Counted from the stretch's first letter, positions 30,637 to 39,570 are shown. The stretch: 64,000 nucleotides of DNA from Paenibacillus nanensis (GCF_003583765.1 NZ_QXQA01000001.1:434001-498000), one strand, 5' to 3'. Numbers and translations: made by a program. Notes: generated by a model not told the origin, from the sequence alone.

Positions 30637-32184
30637 TTACTTGAGCACATTGCTCTCCCAATTGAGCTGCGCCTGGAAAGCATACCGCTTCAGCTCTTCC
30701 TTCGATGGGGATGGCGCATTCTCTTCGGTGGACACGAGCACGAGTCTATATGTGCTATTCCATCCGACGCTTACCCCAAACGTTTCTAGAACTAAACGAG
30801 CCGGGATATAGGTTCGGCCGTTCTTTAAACGAGGAGGGGCTTCAATCTTTATGGCTTTTCCATTGACGTGGGCGGTTTTGGAATCGATGGTCAGTTCGAT
30901 TGTCGTGCCGCCTAAGCTGGCAGTTACCTCCCTAGCGGCGGGATCCCAAGTAATCTTAGTCCCGAGTTTCGTCAGCAATTCACGGAAAGGAACGAGCGTA
31001 TAGCCGTCTTGGATGAAAGGCTCATTCTGCAGCTGAAGCAGATGGTTATCCCATACAATAGCGGCAGCATAATCGATCTTGCCGGCTGGCGCTGCTTCGA
31101 CCAACCATTCTCCGGCAGGAGGGAACGGTTTTTCAATCGGTTGATTCAAGAAATCAAGCCACTCGCCTGTATGGGCATCTATCGCCGGGTGCAAACCCTC
31201 TTGGAAGAAATTTATTTCAGGCTTGAGTCTCAACCGGTATGCCAGCTTTCCGTTTATATATTCTAAATTGAGATCGTACATGGAAAGCAGCCGTTTTTTA
31301 GCCAGAGCATCTGAGTAAGAGGGTTTTATTTTTTCAGGGATCGAGGGGTTCTCCCATTCATACTCAGACGGAATGGTTCCGTCGATTGCCAATACATAAT
31401 TTGGGTGGAGCGCGTATACAAGTCTCGGCTGATCGGGATCTTTAATGGCCTGCCACTTCAGGAAGGGATCGACGGCATTATAGAGTAAATCTGCTGCCTC
31501 CTTCATGCTGATCATTGTAGGCGCCGCCTCATTAACCGTATTGGGCTGAAACGAGTGGTCGTCCCAGACAACGGAATAGGCTCTTACATCGCCCGTTACC
31601 CGGTCGACCGTCACGGACGCGCCATTCGACCCATCGCGGACGCCATCATGCGAACGATCGAAACGGAAAATGTGCAATCTAGAGGTGTGGAACTCCCTTC
31701 CAGCGATGTAATCGGAAATCGGATACGGATCATTCATCCAGCTGTCCTTCAGTTTCCACCCTTGCTGCTTCATAAATGTTACTGCAATATCTAAAGCCTC
31801 TTCAATAGAAAACTTAAAGGTGCTTTCGTCAAAGGGATCGCTCCCATACGGGTACACAAAATCAGACTGTAAACTGGCATTATACTGGACGATACTACCG
31901 TCCTTCGCGTTTAAGGTGATATAACCCTGCAGGTATGGGTTCTTGCTAATGTCGGTTTTGTCGCCCCTGAACCTTATTTCCCAATTGCCGCTATCGAGTT
32001 TAGCCGTTACTTTTACTCCATCTGGGATAAGATTCAAGCTGTCGGCCTGGCTGATGGCCTTTGCCTCGCTGTCGATCTTGCTTAAGGCTTGCGCTTGCAT
32101 AGGCGTCGGCATGGCACTCAAAGCTATACCGAATGAAAGAGATGCGGCAAGAAAAAGCTTTGCAGTCCATCGTTTCTTCTTCAC
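30637..32184 (-). CDS. Secreted YcdB/PepSY-like protein with C-terminal stalk (copper amine oxidase N-like) domain
   Basis: The 515-residue protein has a signal peptide (KKKRWTAKLFLAASLSFG, cleavage near AQA), two YcdB/PepSY-like alpha-beta repeats (about 40-360; for example TGDVRAYSVVWDDHSF), and a C-terminal copper-amine-oxidase-N/stalk domain (about 395-490: GYTLVPFRELLTKLGTKITW, then NGRTYIPARLVLETFG). The last is a cell-envelope module seen across Paenibacillus. Start choice: the GTG at 32184 has GGTGG 7 bases upstream and yields a proper signal peptide; the ATG at 32217 has no ribosome site. Function is unknown, perhaps inhibition or chaperoning of proteases at the cell wall. It is convergent with the WYL operon. 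Confidence 0.75.
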   Translation of the reverse strand: MKKKRWTAKLFLAASLSFGIALSAMPTPMQAQALSKIDSEAKAISQADSLNLIPDGVKVTAKLDSGNWEIRFRGDKTDISKNPYLQGYITLNAKDGSIVQYNASLQSDFVYPYGSDPFDESTFKFSIEEALDIAVTFMKQQGWKLKDSWMNDPYPISDYIAGREFHTSRLHIFRFDRSHDGVRDGSNGASVTVDRVTGDVRAYSVVWDDHSFQPNTVNEAAPTMISMKEAADLLYNAVDPFLKWQAIKDPDQPRLVYALHPNYVLAIDGTIPSEYEWENPSIPEKIKPSYSDALAKKRLLSMYDLNLEYINGKLAYRLRLKPEINFFQEGLHPAIDAHTGEWLDFLNQPIEKPFPPAGEWLVEAAPAGKIDYAAAIVWDNHLLQLQNEPFIQDGYTLVPFRELLTKLGTKITWDPAAREVTASLGGTTIELTIDSKTAHVNGKAIKIEAPPRLKNGRTYIPARLVLETFGVSVGWNSTYRLVLVSTEENAPSPSKEELKRYAFQAQLNWESNVLK

Positions 32185-32269
32185 AAATTTACCACCGCTT
32201 CCATCGTTAGTTATCATTACGTAGAATTAAACGTACCTGGCCCGAAAATGTTGCGTTGTATGCATCGTA

Positions 32270-32299
32270 TTGACATCCCGAATATTTCCATGCTAAGAT
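32270..32299 (+). promoter_or_regulatory. Promoter of the padR gene
   Basis: A perfect -35 TTGACA (32270-32275) and TAAGAT (32294-32299) are 18 bases apart. An alternative is GTGACA (32301-32306) with GATATT (32325-32330), in which the operator would lie between the boxes. Confidence 0.55.
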
Positions 32300-32311
32300 C
32301 GTGACACGGTT

Positions 32312-32329
32312 ATATTCAACGTTGGATAT
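32312..32329. promoter_or_regulatory. PadR operator, site 1
   Basis: ATATTCAACGTTGGATAT is an 18-bp palindrome with one mismatched pair, 33 bases before the padR start. It is identical at 17 of 18 positions to the site in front of the exporter genes. It would allow autoregulation. Confidence 0.8.
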
Positions 32330-32361
32330 TCGGAATTGGATACGCAAAGGATGAATTCGAA

Positions 32362-32886
32362 GTGACCAATCTCATCATACTGGCTTTGCTCCGCGACCGG
32401 CCGATGCACGGCTATGAGATTCAGCAGACCATCCAAATGAGCCGCATGGACGAGTGGGCGAATCTCCTGTCCGGATCGATCTATTACGCCTTGAACAAGA
32501 TGGAGCAGGACGGCCTTGTTCGAACGGAGGCGGAGGAGAGGACCGGCGCCCGCCTGCGTAAAATTTACGCGATTACCGAAAAGGGAGAGGAGTTGTTCCA
32601 TCAGCTCGTCAGAGAGTCGCTGACGCTTCCGCCGCATTCGGTGAAGTCGGATTTCGGGCTTGGCCTCAACTGGATTGAAGCCATTCCGCGCGAGGAAGCG
32701 CTGGAGCTTCTGCGGCAAAATCTTAGCCAGGCGGAGATGACGTTAGACAATTGGCGCCGCGGCAAAGAAATTAAAGGACAGTACGGACTGTCGCCTTTTG
32801 TGCTCGCGTCCTTCGATAATGCCATTGCGATTTTGGAGCAGGATATTTCGTATTTGAACAGACTCATTCATCTATTGCAGCAGTAA
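32362..32886 (+). CDS. PadR-family transcriptional repressor
   Basis: The 174-residue protein has the PadR winged-helix start (ILALLRDRPMHGYEIQQTI) and the wing RKIYAITEKGEELF, followed by a C-terminal helical dimerisation region, the length of the PadR-s2 type. GTG start with AAAGGATG 7 bases upstream. It is followed by an ABC-2 exporter operon on the same strand, each preceded by the same palindrome, as in LmrA/LadR-type drug-exporter control. It probably represses itself and the exporter until a drug or other ligand is bound. Confidence 0.9.
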   Translation: MTNLIILALLRDRPMHGYEIQQTIQMSRMDEWANLLSGSIYYALNKMEQDGLVRTEAEERTGARLRKIYAITEKGEELFHQLVRESLTLPPHSVKSDFGLGLNWIEAIPREEALELLRQNLSQAEMTLDNWRRGKEIKGQYGLSPFVLASFDNAIAILEQDISYLNRLIHLLQQ

Positions 32887-32915
32887 TAGTCGCCGTCATC
32901 GCTCGGCGATTTTTA

Positions 32916-32944
32916 TTGCACCAATATCCAACGTTGGATATACG
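32916..32944 (+). promoter_or_regulatory. Exporter promoter with embedded PadR operator, site 2
   Basis: TTGCAC (32916-32921) and TATACG (32939-32944) are 17 bases apart. The perfect 18-bp palindrome ATATCCAACGTTGGATAT (32924-32941) fills the spacer and overlaps the -10 box, so a bound repressor would block RNA polymerase directly. Confidence 0.8.
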
Positions 32945-32969
32945 AACTTGGCTAAAGGGGTGCAGGATA

Positions 32970-33674
32970 ATGCAAACGATGGTTCAAGCAAGCGGGATAC
33001 AAAAAGCATATGGGAAACGAGCGGTGCTGCACGGGATCGATTTGACGATCGGGAAGGGAGAGGTGCTGGCTATTATCGGACCGAACGGCTCCGGCAAGTC
33101 GACGACGCTGGATATTATATTGGGGTTAAAGAAGCCGGATGCCGGCACCGTCTCGTATTGGCGCGAAAATCCGGCAAGCCATATCGGGGTGCAGCTGCAA
33201 TCGACGCCTTTTTTTCCGGGGTTCAGCGCGCTTGAGAATATGAGAATGTTCGCCGCCTTCTATGGTCTCAAGCTTTCGGATAAGGAGCTTCGCGCGCAGC
33301 TGGAGCGCTGCGGTCTAGGCGACGCTGCAGGAACCCGGGCGGACCGCATGTCGGGCGGCCAGCAGAAGAGGCTTGCCATTGCGATGACGCTAATGCATCG
33401 GCCACAGCTGCTGTTCCTGGATGAGCCAACCGCAGCCTTGGACCCCCGCGCCCGCAAGGAAATTCGAGGACTTATTCAGACGCTGGCGGAATCGGGCGCG
33501 TCGATCGTGTTTACGTCCCATGACATGGAGGAAGTACACAAGCTTGCGACACGGGTTGTAATGATTTGCGAGGGGCGGGTCGAAGCATCCGGAACTCCTG
33601 ACGAGCTGCTGGCGAAGTACGATGCGGACAGCTTGGAAGATATTTATATTCAATTGACGGACCATATTCAGTAA
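32970..33674 (+). CDS. ABC exporter ATPase (ABC-2 type)
   Basis: The 234-residue ATPase has Walker A (GPNGSGKST), signature MSGGQQKR, Walker B (LLFLDEPTAALD) and the H-loop (FTSHDMEEV). Its length is short and typical of drug or lantibiotic exporters. The ATG at 32970 is chosen since AAAGGGG lies 9 bases upstream; the longer frame would begin inside the operator. It is cotranscribed with the permease that starts 27 bases later. With the PadR gene upstream, drug or antimicrobial-peptide export is the most likely role. Confidence 0.92.
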   Translation: MQTMVQASGIQKAYGKRAVLHGIDLTIGKGEVLAIIGPNGSGKSTTLDIILGLKKPDAGTVSYWRENPASHIGVQLQSTPFFPGFSALENMRMFAAFYGLKLSDKELRAQLERCGLGDAAGTRADRMSGGQQKRLAIAMTLMHRPQLLFLDEPTAALDPRARKEIRGLIQTLAESGASIVFTSHDMEEVHKLATRVVMICEGRVEASGTPDELLAKYDADSLEDIYIQLTDHIQ

Positions 33675-33701
33675 TGCGATGAACAAGGAGGAGTTTAACA
33701 G

Positions 33702-34484
33702 ATGGCTACCATAATTCGAACGATGCTTGCGGGGATTTTGCGCGATGTGCATACGTTGGTTTGGACGATTTTGTTTCCTGTCGGAATATTGCTTGGGTTA
33801 GGGCTTTATATGAATCAACCGGACTATTCCCAGCGGCTGCTGGCAGGCGTCCTGACAACGAATGTGCTGTTCGGCGCGGGGATGGTGACCGCCTTCTACG
33901 TCATGTCGCATCGCAACCGAGGCATATATAAGCTGCTTCGCGTGACGCCTTTCAAGACGGCGGCCTTTATTAGCTCGGTAACGGCAGCCCGTACGGCTCT
34001 GACGCTGCTCGTGAGCGGCGTGGTGATCCTAATAAGCGTTACGGTGCTGGACACTCGGTTAAGCGGGCGGGGCTTGCTGCTCATGCTGGTTATTTTGCTG
34101 GTGGGGACGACATGCTTGACGGCGGTCGGTTTTATTGCCGCCAATCTATCCAAGGATGAAAGCAACGTCAATATGATATCCAACGTCATGTGCTTCCCGA
34201 TGCTGTTCACCAGCGAAGCGTTCTACAGCTTGCAGAATGCGCCGGAGTGGGTGCGCGTGATCGGCCGGCTGCTTCCCTTTCATTATTTTGTGGCTGCGAT
34301 GGGCGAAGCCGTCCGGGAGCAGGTCGTATGGAGCAAGGTGCTGCCGCCGCTCGCCATGCTCGTCGGCTTTGCCGTTCTATGCCTCGCGATAGCGGCGCTG
34401 ACCTTCCGCTGGGATGCGGACGGGTCCGCCGCAGGCGGGAGAAAGTGGAAGCGGCGGTCCGGCGGCATGGATGCGAAGGCCTAA
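33702..34484 (+). CDS. ABC-2 type exporter permease
   Basis: The 260-residue protein has six hydrophobic helices (about 20-40, 52-72, 95-120, 128-152, 160-180 and 215-235) in the ABC-2 arrangement, with the conserved region FPMLFTSEAFYSL followed by P-W-V before helix 6. It forms the membrane half of the exporter with the ATPase encoded just upstream. AAGGAGGAG lies 8 bases before the ATG. The C-terminus is basic (KWKRRSGGMD). No substrate specificity can be read from the sequence. Confidence 0.88.
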   Translation: MATIIRTMLAGILRDVHTLVWTILFPVGILLGLGLYMNQPDYSQRLLAGVLTTNVLFGAGMVTAFYVMSHRNRGIYKLLRVTPFKTAAFISSVTAARTALTLLVSGVVILISVTVLDTRLSGRGLLLMLVILLVGTTCLTAVGFIAANLSKDESNVNMISNVMCFPMLFTSEAFYSLQNAPEWVRVIGRLLPFHYFVAAMGEAVREQVVWSKVLPPLAMLVGFAVLCLAIAALTFRWDADGSAAGGRKWKRRSGGMDAKA

Positions 34485-34496
34485 AGCGATAAGCGG

Positions 34497-35048
34497 CTAG
34501 GCGTTTGCAGCGGCAGCTTGCATCAGCTCGAATATTTTACGGGTCGTGTTAACGTTTCGTACGGTTACCCGAGAATAGATTTTGGTTCCAATGATTTTAT
34601 GCATGCCGCTTTTGGCCGCATTTTCCCGGTCCACGGACCAAAGCACCGCGCCTGGAGCATAGATCACCCGGTCGTATTCGGGGCGAATGTCCAGCTTGTC
34701 CAGCACGGCTTCTTCATCGATGTCGTCCCATAAGAACAGGACGTCGCTTTTCATCGTCTGGTCATTGGTCCAGGTCTCCGGCAAGGAATCGATCACCTTG
34801 CGATATTCATCCATGCTCCGAATCAACACTTTTATCGACAAGCCGAAATGCTCCAGAATCGTTTTTTCCAGCAGGGCCGACAGCTCGTCCTTGTTGAGCT
34901 CCTGGTTCTTGAATATGATATTGCCCGTGTTGATATAAGTGACGACATGCTGCATGCCGGCATGCTCGAACGCGGCTTTTAACTGCTTCATATCGATTTT
35001 GTTATTGCCGCCGACATTAATTCCGCGCAGCAGCGCAACATAGATCAT
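34497..35048 (-). CDS. DUF1697-family protein
   Basis: The 183-residue protein starts YVALLRGINVGGNNKIDMKQLK, the conserved beginning of the DUF1697 family (given as YVALLRGINVGG, residues 3-14), continues TYINTGNIIF and ends in a basic segment TVRNVNTTRKIFELM. Function of the family is unknown; a ferredoxin-like fold is reported. The ATG at 35048 is supported by GGGGAG 9 bases upstream. It is convergent with the ABC exporter operon, whose stop is 12 bases away. Confidence 0.88.
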   Translation of the reverse strand: MIYVALLRGINVGGNNKIDMKQLKAAFEHAGMQHVVTYINTGNIIFKNQELNKDELSALLEKTILEHFGLSIKVLIRSMDEYRKVIDSLPETWTNDQTMKSDVLFLWDDIDEEAVLDKLDIRPEYDRVIYAPGAVLWSVDRENAAKSGMHKIIGTKIYSRVTVRNVNTTRKIFELMQAAAANA

Positions 35049-35166
35049 GCGATCAGCTCCCCGTTTTTGAGTAACTCTATTATAGCAAAACTTCCATTTT
35101 GAGGGCGGAGGGTCAAGCATCGGCTCCTTCAGAGGGCCGAAGCGGCTGTTAGCTCCCTTCCTCGAA

Positions 35167-35499
35167 TCAGGTCCACCGCGCAGCCCACAGCTTCATTTCC
35201 TTCAAAATGTTGTGGAGATCCTCGCCTTTGGGCGTAAGCCTGTATTCGACCGTGACAGGGACGGTGGGGAATACTTCGCGCTCGAGCACGCCTCGTTCTT
35301 CCAAATGACGAAGCGTGGATGTCAGCGCGCGCGGACTGATCGCGGGAATGAGCCGCTGCAGCTCGCCGAATCTTTTTTTGCCGCCGAACAGCTCTCTCAG
35401 TACGAGGAACGCCCACTTGCCGCCGAGGACGTCGAGCGTTTTTTCGATGTTGCATGCAATATGGGAAGGATCTTTCGGAATGTAATTGTTCGCATTCAT
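35167..35499 (-). CDS. HxlR-family transcriptional regulator
   Basis: The 110-residue protein is a winged-helix HxlR (MarR-like) regulator: ACNIEKTLDVLGGKWAFLVL, then LIPAISPRALTSTLRHLEERG (recognition region around residues 52-70) and the wing EYRLTPKGEDL. One Cys (residue 16) is at the position used by redox-sensing family members. AGAGGTGA lies about 6 bases before the ATG. It is divergent from an aldo/keto reductase gene, which it probably regulates. TATACT (minus strand, near 35535-35540) is a possible -10 box. Confidence 0.9.
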   Translation of the reverse strand: MNANNYIPKDPSHIACNIEKTLDVLGGKWAFLVLRELFGGKKRFGELQRLIPAISPRALTSTLRHLEERGVLEREVFPTVPVTVEYRLTPKGEDLHNILKEMKLWAARWT

Positions 35500-35643
35500 G
35501 AAATCTCACCTCTTGTAATATAGTTACTTTAAGTATAGTAGCTATCCTTCTGCGAATAAAGTAAGGATATTTTCACTACTTTCGCGCGGCCTCAACCTTT
35601 ACTAGAATAGAAGGGCAGGCAAATTTGGGGAGGAGATGAATAC

Positions 35644-36582
35644 ATGCAATTTCGGAAGTTAGGCAAAAGCGGCTTGAAGGTAAGCGAGATCAGTCTTGGC
35701 AGCTGGTTGACATACGGCGGATACGTAGAGCGCGAAAACGCGGTCAAATCGATCCAAACGGCATACGGACTCGGCATCAACTTCTTTGATACGGCGAACG
35801 TGTACGAACGCGGCGCGGCGGAGACTTTGATGGGAGAGGCGCTGAAGGCGTTCCCTCGCGAATCCTACGTGCTGGCGACAAAAGTGTTCTGGCCGATGGG
35901 AGACGGTCCGAATGACCGGGGCTTGTCCCGCAAGCATGTGATGGAGCAGTGTCATGCCAGCCTGAAGCGGCTCGGCGCGGATTACGTCGACATCTATTAC
36001 TGTCATCGCCACGACCCTGAAACGCCGATGGAAGAGACGCTCCGGGCGTTAGACGATCTCGTTCGCCAAGGCAAAGTGCTGTATGTCGGCGTCAGCGAAT
36101 GGACGGCGTCGCAGATGGCGGAAGCCCATGGGATTGCGGACCGCTATTTGCTGGATCGCATCGTCGTCAATCAGCCGGTTTACAATATGTTTAACCGTTA
36201 CATTGAGAAGGAAGTGATTCCTTACGGCGAGCGCGGCGGCATTGGCCAAGTCGTATTCTCGCCTCTCGCACAGGGTTTGCTGACGGGCAAATACAGCTCG
36301 GCTCAAGACATCCCGGCGGACAGCAGGGCGGCGAAGCTGGATCATATGCGCAAAAACGTGACCGAAGACAAAATCCGTAAGGTGCAGGAGCTGGCAAAGG
36401 TCGCTTCCGAGCTGGATTTAACGGTAGGGCAGCTGGCTCTCGCATGGATTCTGCGCCAGCCGAACGTAAGCAGCGCCCTGGTCGGCGCCAGCCGTCCGGA
36501 GCAAGTGGAAGAGAACGCAAAGGCGTCGGGCGTTAAGCTTAGCGCGGATGTTATAGACCGTATTGAGCAAATTTTGGCTTAA
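35644..36582 (+). CDS. Aldo/keto reductase (YajO/Kv-beta type)
   Basis: The 312-residue protein has all four catalytic residues of the AKR barrel: Asp in INFFDTANVY, Tyr in the same strand, Lys in YVLATKVFWP and His in IYYCHRHDPETP. The C-terminal NADPH-binding region is also present (VGASRPEQVEEN). It reduces aldehydes or ketones with NADPH; the substrate is unknown. AGGAGATGAATAC precedes the ATG. It is divergent from an HxlR regulator, an arrangement typical of quinone- or aldehyde-responsive units, and ends in a strong terminator. Confidence 0.92.
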   Translation: MQFRKLGKSGLKVSEISLGSWLTYGGYVERENAVKSIQTAYGLGINFFDTANVYERGAAETLMGEALKAFPRESYVLATKVFWPMGDGPNDRGLSRKHVMEQCHASLKRLGADYVDIYYCHRHDPETPMEETLRALDDLVRQGKVLYVGVSEWTASQMAEAHGIADRYLLDRIVVNQPVYNMFNRYIEKEVIPYGERGGIGQVVFSPLAQGLLTGKYSSAQDIPADSRAAKLDHMRKNVTEDKIRKVQELAKVASELDLTVGQLALAWILRQPNVSSALVGASRPEQVEENAKASGVKLSADVIDRIEQILA

Positions 36583-36589
36583 ATGATCG

Positions 36590-36625
36590 AAGGCGGCAGT
36601 CCAATAGGGGCTGCCGCCTTTCTTC
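36590..36625. terminator. Bidirectional terminator after the aldo/keto reductase
   Basis: AAGGCGGCAG (36590-36599) pairs perfectly with CTGCCGCCTT (36611-36620), followed by TCTT. The next gene is convergent. Confidence 0.85.
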
Positions 36626-36627
36626 GC

Positions 36628-37173
36628 TTATCGAGACGGAATGTTCAGCTCCCGAACGATTTCATTTTCACAGCATTCCATCTGTCTGAACCCTAAGGAA
36701 GCATATAAGCTCGCCGCCGTTCCATTCTCAGGCCGATGCCCAAGCCTGATTGTATGACAGCCATGGGCTTCCGCCATGTAACGAATCAGCGCCTTCATGC
36801 CGGCTCGGCCTAAGCCGCGGCTTTGAAAGTGGCGGTCGATCATGTAAGCCATTATCCAATAACAGCCGTCATCGGGGTCGACAGCATAAACCGCGAGTCC
36901 GGCAAGCTGTTCCCCGGTATAAACGGCTAACGGAGTAAAGCCGCAATATGCCGATTCGGCGAGCCAATAGACGGCGGGAACGGGAAAAAGCGTCTTCTGC
37001 TCTTCCGTTACCTCAAGCTGGGTACAAGCATACCAATTGTACGGGCCTACGGGTCGAAGACTAATGTTCGGGCAGTTACGCTCCGTAATTGAATCGCATA
37101 GGCGAGTCAGCTTCTCCGCTAGGCGAACGGCCCATTCTGGGGCGGTGGAAGCATCGGTTTGCAGCCACATCAT
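36628..37173 (-). CDS. GNAT-family N-acetyltransferase
   Basis: The 181-residue form (or 194 if begun at 37212) has the GNAT acetyl-CoA-binding motif RGLGRAGMKALIRYM, preceded by strand AYMIDRHFQ. The segment SLRPVGPYNWYACTQLEVTEEQ is close to the N-terminus of spermidine/aminoglycoside-type GNATs, so about 40 residues before it are an extension of unknown role. GGGAGG lies 10 bases before the ATG at 37173, while the further ATG has no ribosome site. It is convergent with the aldo/keto reductase. The substrate is unknown. Confidence 0.82.
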   Translation of the reverse strand: MMWLQTDASTAPEWAVRLAEKLTRLCDSITERNCPNISLRPVGPYNWYACTQLEVTEEQKTLFPVPAVYWLAESAYCGFTPLAVYTGEQLAGLAVYAVDPDDGCYWIMAYMIDRHFQSRGLGRAGMKALIRYMAEAHGCHTIRLGHRPENGTAASLYASLGFRQMECCENEIVRELNIPSR

Positions 37174-37423
37174 ATCCTGATTGCCTCCCAGTGCCAAGAG
37201 AGGCCTGGTCATCCTTAATGGAATCGACCCCTCAAAGGCTTGTTTTTTAGAAATCCGATATTCAACACACCATCACTCCTTTAATCGTTGTAGGGCTGAT
37301 AGAGTCGCTTCTTTTCACCAGGATGATACCCCCGTTGCCTATTGTCGGTTAACCGGCCTTAGGCGTTCAAGGTAGAATACGGCTTAAAAGGAACAATCCT
37401 CCGATGAACTGCCGCTTGTTAGA

Positions 37424-37453
37424 GTGACGCATTCCGTTCCGATCGTTTATAAT
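37424..37453 (+). promoter_or_regulatory. Sigma-A promoter of the DUF2809/threonine aldolase operon
   Basis: GTGACG (37424-37429) and a perfect TATAAT (37448-37453) are 18 bases apart. Nothing else is recognisable in the preceding 210 bases. Confidence 0.55.
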
Positions 37454-37494
37454 TGTTTTCTAAAATAGGGCAATCCCATCGGAGGCTGCAAGCC

Positions 37495-37941
37495 GTGCAA
37501 AAAATAATGTGGATGAAGCAAGGGGCAGACAAAATGGTGAGGCTTAGACTAGCCTACGCCATCGCAGTCCTGCTCGCGATAATGGCGGGACTCGCTTCAA
37601 GAATGCCATGGAGTCTGCTGCCTGACTTTGTTAGGGAACATTTCGGCGATGCGTTATGGGCAAGTATGATCTATTACGGTTTTCGCGTGCTTGGTCCTCG
37701 CAGAGGGATGGCATGGGCGCTTGTTTGCGGCTTCCTGTTTTGCATCGCGATCGAGTTCAGCCAGCTTTATCAAGCGGAGCGGCTGAATGATGTTAGAGCT
37801 ACTGTAATAGGCGGGCTTGTCCTTGGACATGGATTTCTTCCTGTCGACTTGGTCAGGTATGGGGCTGGTGTTTTATTTGCGTACGGGGCGGATCGATTGA
37901 TATCCTATTGCTATAACCGGAGAAAGAAGGGACTTCATTGA
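37495..37941 (+). CDS. DUF2809/VanZ-like membrane protein
   Basis: The 148-residue protein has four hydrophobic helices and the family landmarks LASRMPWSLLPDF, GDALWASMIYYG and IEFSQLYQ. Function is unknown. The GTG at 37495 has GGAGG 9 bases upstream; an ATG at 37534 with AAGGGG upstream is the alternative, and the TTG at 37453 lies inside the promoter. Its stop codon overlaps the TTG start of the next gene (ATTGA), so translation of both is coupled. Confidence 0.75.
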   Translation: MQKIMWMKQGADKMVRLRLAYAIAVLLAIMAGLASRMPWSLLPDFVREHFGDALWASMIYYGFRVLGPRRGMAWALVCGFLFCIAIEFSQLYQAERLNDVRATVIGGLVLGHGFLPVDLVRYGAGVLFAYGADRLISYCYNRRKKGLH

Positions 37942-39038
37942 ATAACACGATTTCACTAATAGATGCGTTCAAGCAAGCGAAATATCCATTGCCGGGACAT
38001 GGCAAACGGAACGTGCAGGTGCTGAAGACCGCATTTGAGCAGGTAGACGGAGAAATGGAAAGCGATATGTACGGGGCCGGCGAGGTCATCGAAGGGTATC
38101 AGCACAAAATGGCGAAGCTGCTCGGCAAGGAATCGGCGGTATTTTTTCCAAGCGGGACAATGGCGCAGCAGATCGCGCTTCGTATTTGGTCCGACGTTAA
38201 GGGGAATAAAAAGGTGGCTTATCATCCGACCTGCCATTTGGAGATCCATGAGAAAGACGGACTGAAGGAGCTGCATCATTTGGAGCCGATTCTTCTGGCC
38301 GATGAGTCGAGGCCCGTTCTTCTGAAGGATCTCGAAGGGCTTCAGGAAGAGGCCGCTTGCGTGCTGCTGGAGCTTCCCCAGAGGGAGATCGGCGGTCAGC
38401 TGCCGGCGTTTGAAGAGCTTGAGGCGATGTCGGCGTTTTGCCGGGAGAGAGGGATAAAGCTTCATTTGGACGGAGCGAGGCTGTTCGAGGTGCTTCCTTA
38501 TTACGGGAAATCGGCCGAGGAGGTTTGCGCGCTGTTCGACAGCGTATATATCTCGGTGTACAAGGGGATCGGCGGCATTGCGGGAGCAGTCCTTGCCGGT
38601 GACCGGGACTTCACCGAACAGTCGAAGGTTTGGAAAAGACGCCATGGCGGAGATTTGATCAGCTTGTACCCGTACATTGTGGCAGCCGATTATTACATGG
38701 AGCGTCGCCTTCCGCTCATGGAGAAGTATTACCATGAGGCGAAGGAGCTGGCGGTGTTGTATAACGGCTGCGAGTTGCTCCGGACCGTGCCGGCCGTGCC
38801 CGTGTCGAACATGTTCCATGTTCATTCGGAACGAAGCAAAGAGCAGCTGGAGCAAATATTCGCTGGCGTTACCTTAGAGACAGGCGTCGGGTTTACGCAA
38901 TCGGTGCGGGAGAAGAAGGACGGAGGAGCTTACTTCGAAATAAGCTTAGGTGACCGTTATGGAGAAGCGCCTCGCCCAATCGTTGCCGAAGCCTTCCGGT
39001 TGCTGGACCAAAGGCTGAAAGCGGCGGAAGCCGTTTAA
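37938..39038 (+). CDS. Threonine aldolase family, PLP-dependent
   Basis: The 366-residue protein has the fold-type I PLP pattern of low-specificity threonine aldolases: AVFFPSGTMAQQIAL, LHLDGARLFEVLPYY (Asp contacting the cofactor), and YISVYKGIGGIAGAVLAG with the PLP-binding Lys. It cleaves L-threonine or L-allo-threonine to glycine and acetaldehyde. The start is TTG, overlapping the stop of the preceding gene, with AGAAGGGA upstream. No other amino-acid genes are adjacent. Confidence 0.9.
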   Translation: MNNTISLIDAFKQAKYPLPGHGKRNVQVLKTAFEQVDGEMESDMYGAGEVIEGYQHKMAKLLGKESAVFFPSGTMAQQIALRIWSDVKGNKKVAYHPTCHLEIHEKDGLKELHHLEPILLADESRPVLLKDLEGLQEEAACVLLELPQREIGGQLPAFEELEAMSAFCRERGIKLHLDGARLFEVLPYYGKSAEEVCALFDSVYISVYKGIGGIAGAVLAGDRDFTEQSKVWKRRHGGDLISLYPYIVAADYYMERRLPLMEKYYHEAKELAVLYNGCELLRTVPAVPVSNMFHVHSERSKEQLEQIFAGVTLETGVGFTQSVREKKDGGAYFEISLGDRYGEAPRPIVAEAFRLLDQRLKAAEAV

Positions 39039-39119
39039 GAAAACGCGAGCTGGGTATTCGTAACACATCCGTTTCGCCCACAATATGATGGGTCTAGAAC
39101 AAATTAAAGAGGTGAGCGG

Positions 39120-39563
39120 ATGGCAGTTGTAAAAGCCAGGAGCCGGGATATTGATATGTTGGCAAGATTGCTTCGAGCAGAAGCGGTTGGCGAAGGCGAA
39201 ATGGGCATGCTTCTTGTTGGAAATGTCGGGATTAACAGGGTAAGAGCAAATTGCTCCGATTTTAAAGGACTTCGGACAATTCCGCAGATGATCAATCAGC
39301 CGCATGCGTTTGAAGCGCTGCAGCACGGGATGTTCTACGAAGGAGCTAGAGAAAGAGAACGCCGGCTGGCGCAAAGGGTCGTCAACGGCGAGTGGTTCTG
39401 GCCGGCAAGGTTCTCACTCTGGTATTTTCGTCCGGGAACGGCCCAAAACCCTCTGCCATGTCCGCCGACATGGTACGACCAGCCGCTTGTCGGGCGGCAC
39501 AAGCTTCATTGTTTCTATGAACCAACTGCGGAAGAATGCGAAAACGTCTATAACATTTTTTAA
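39120..39563 (+). CDS. CwlJ/SleB-type cell-wall (spore cortex) hydrolase
   Basis: The 147-residue protein is a hydrolase-2 family enzyme: ARLLRAEAVGEGEMGMLLVGN (with the catalytic Glu in RAEA), NRVRANC and the Trp/Tyr-rich segment WPARFSLWYFRPGT, and the end HKLHCFYEP. It has no signal peptide, as for CwlJ, which reaches the cortex by another route. It degrades the muramic-lactam cortex during germination. AGAGGTGA lies 4 bases before the ATG. It is a small separate unit. Confidence 0.88.
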   Translation: MAVVKARSRDIDMLARLLRAEAVGEGEMGMLLVGNVGINRVRANCSDFKGLRTIPQMINQPHAFEALQHGMFYEGARERERRLAQRVVNGEWFWPARFSLWYFRPGTAQNPLPCPPTWYDQPLVGRHKLHCFYEPTAEECENVYNIF

Positions 39564-39570
39564 GGGTAAG

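Noticed and set aside
39053..39088. Sporulation sigma promoter before the cortex hydrolase gene
   Set aside because: GTATT and CACAATA are 20 or more bases apart, too far for sigma-G or sigma-E.
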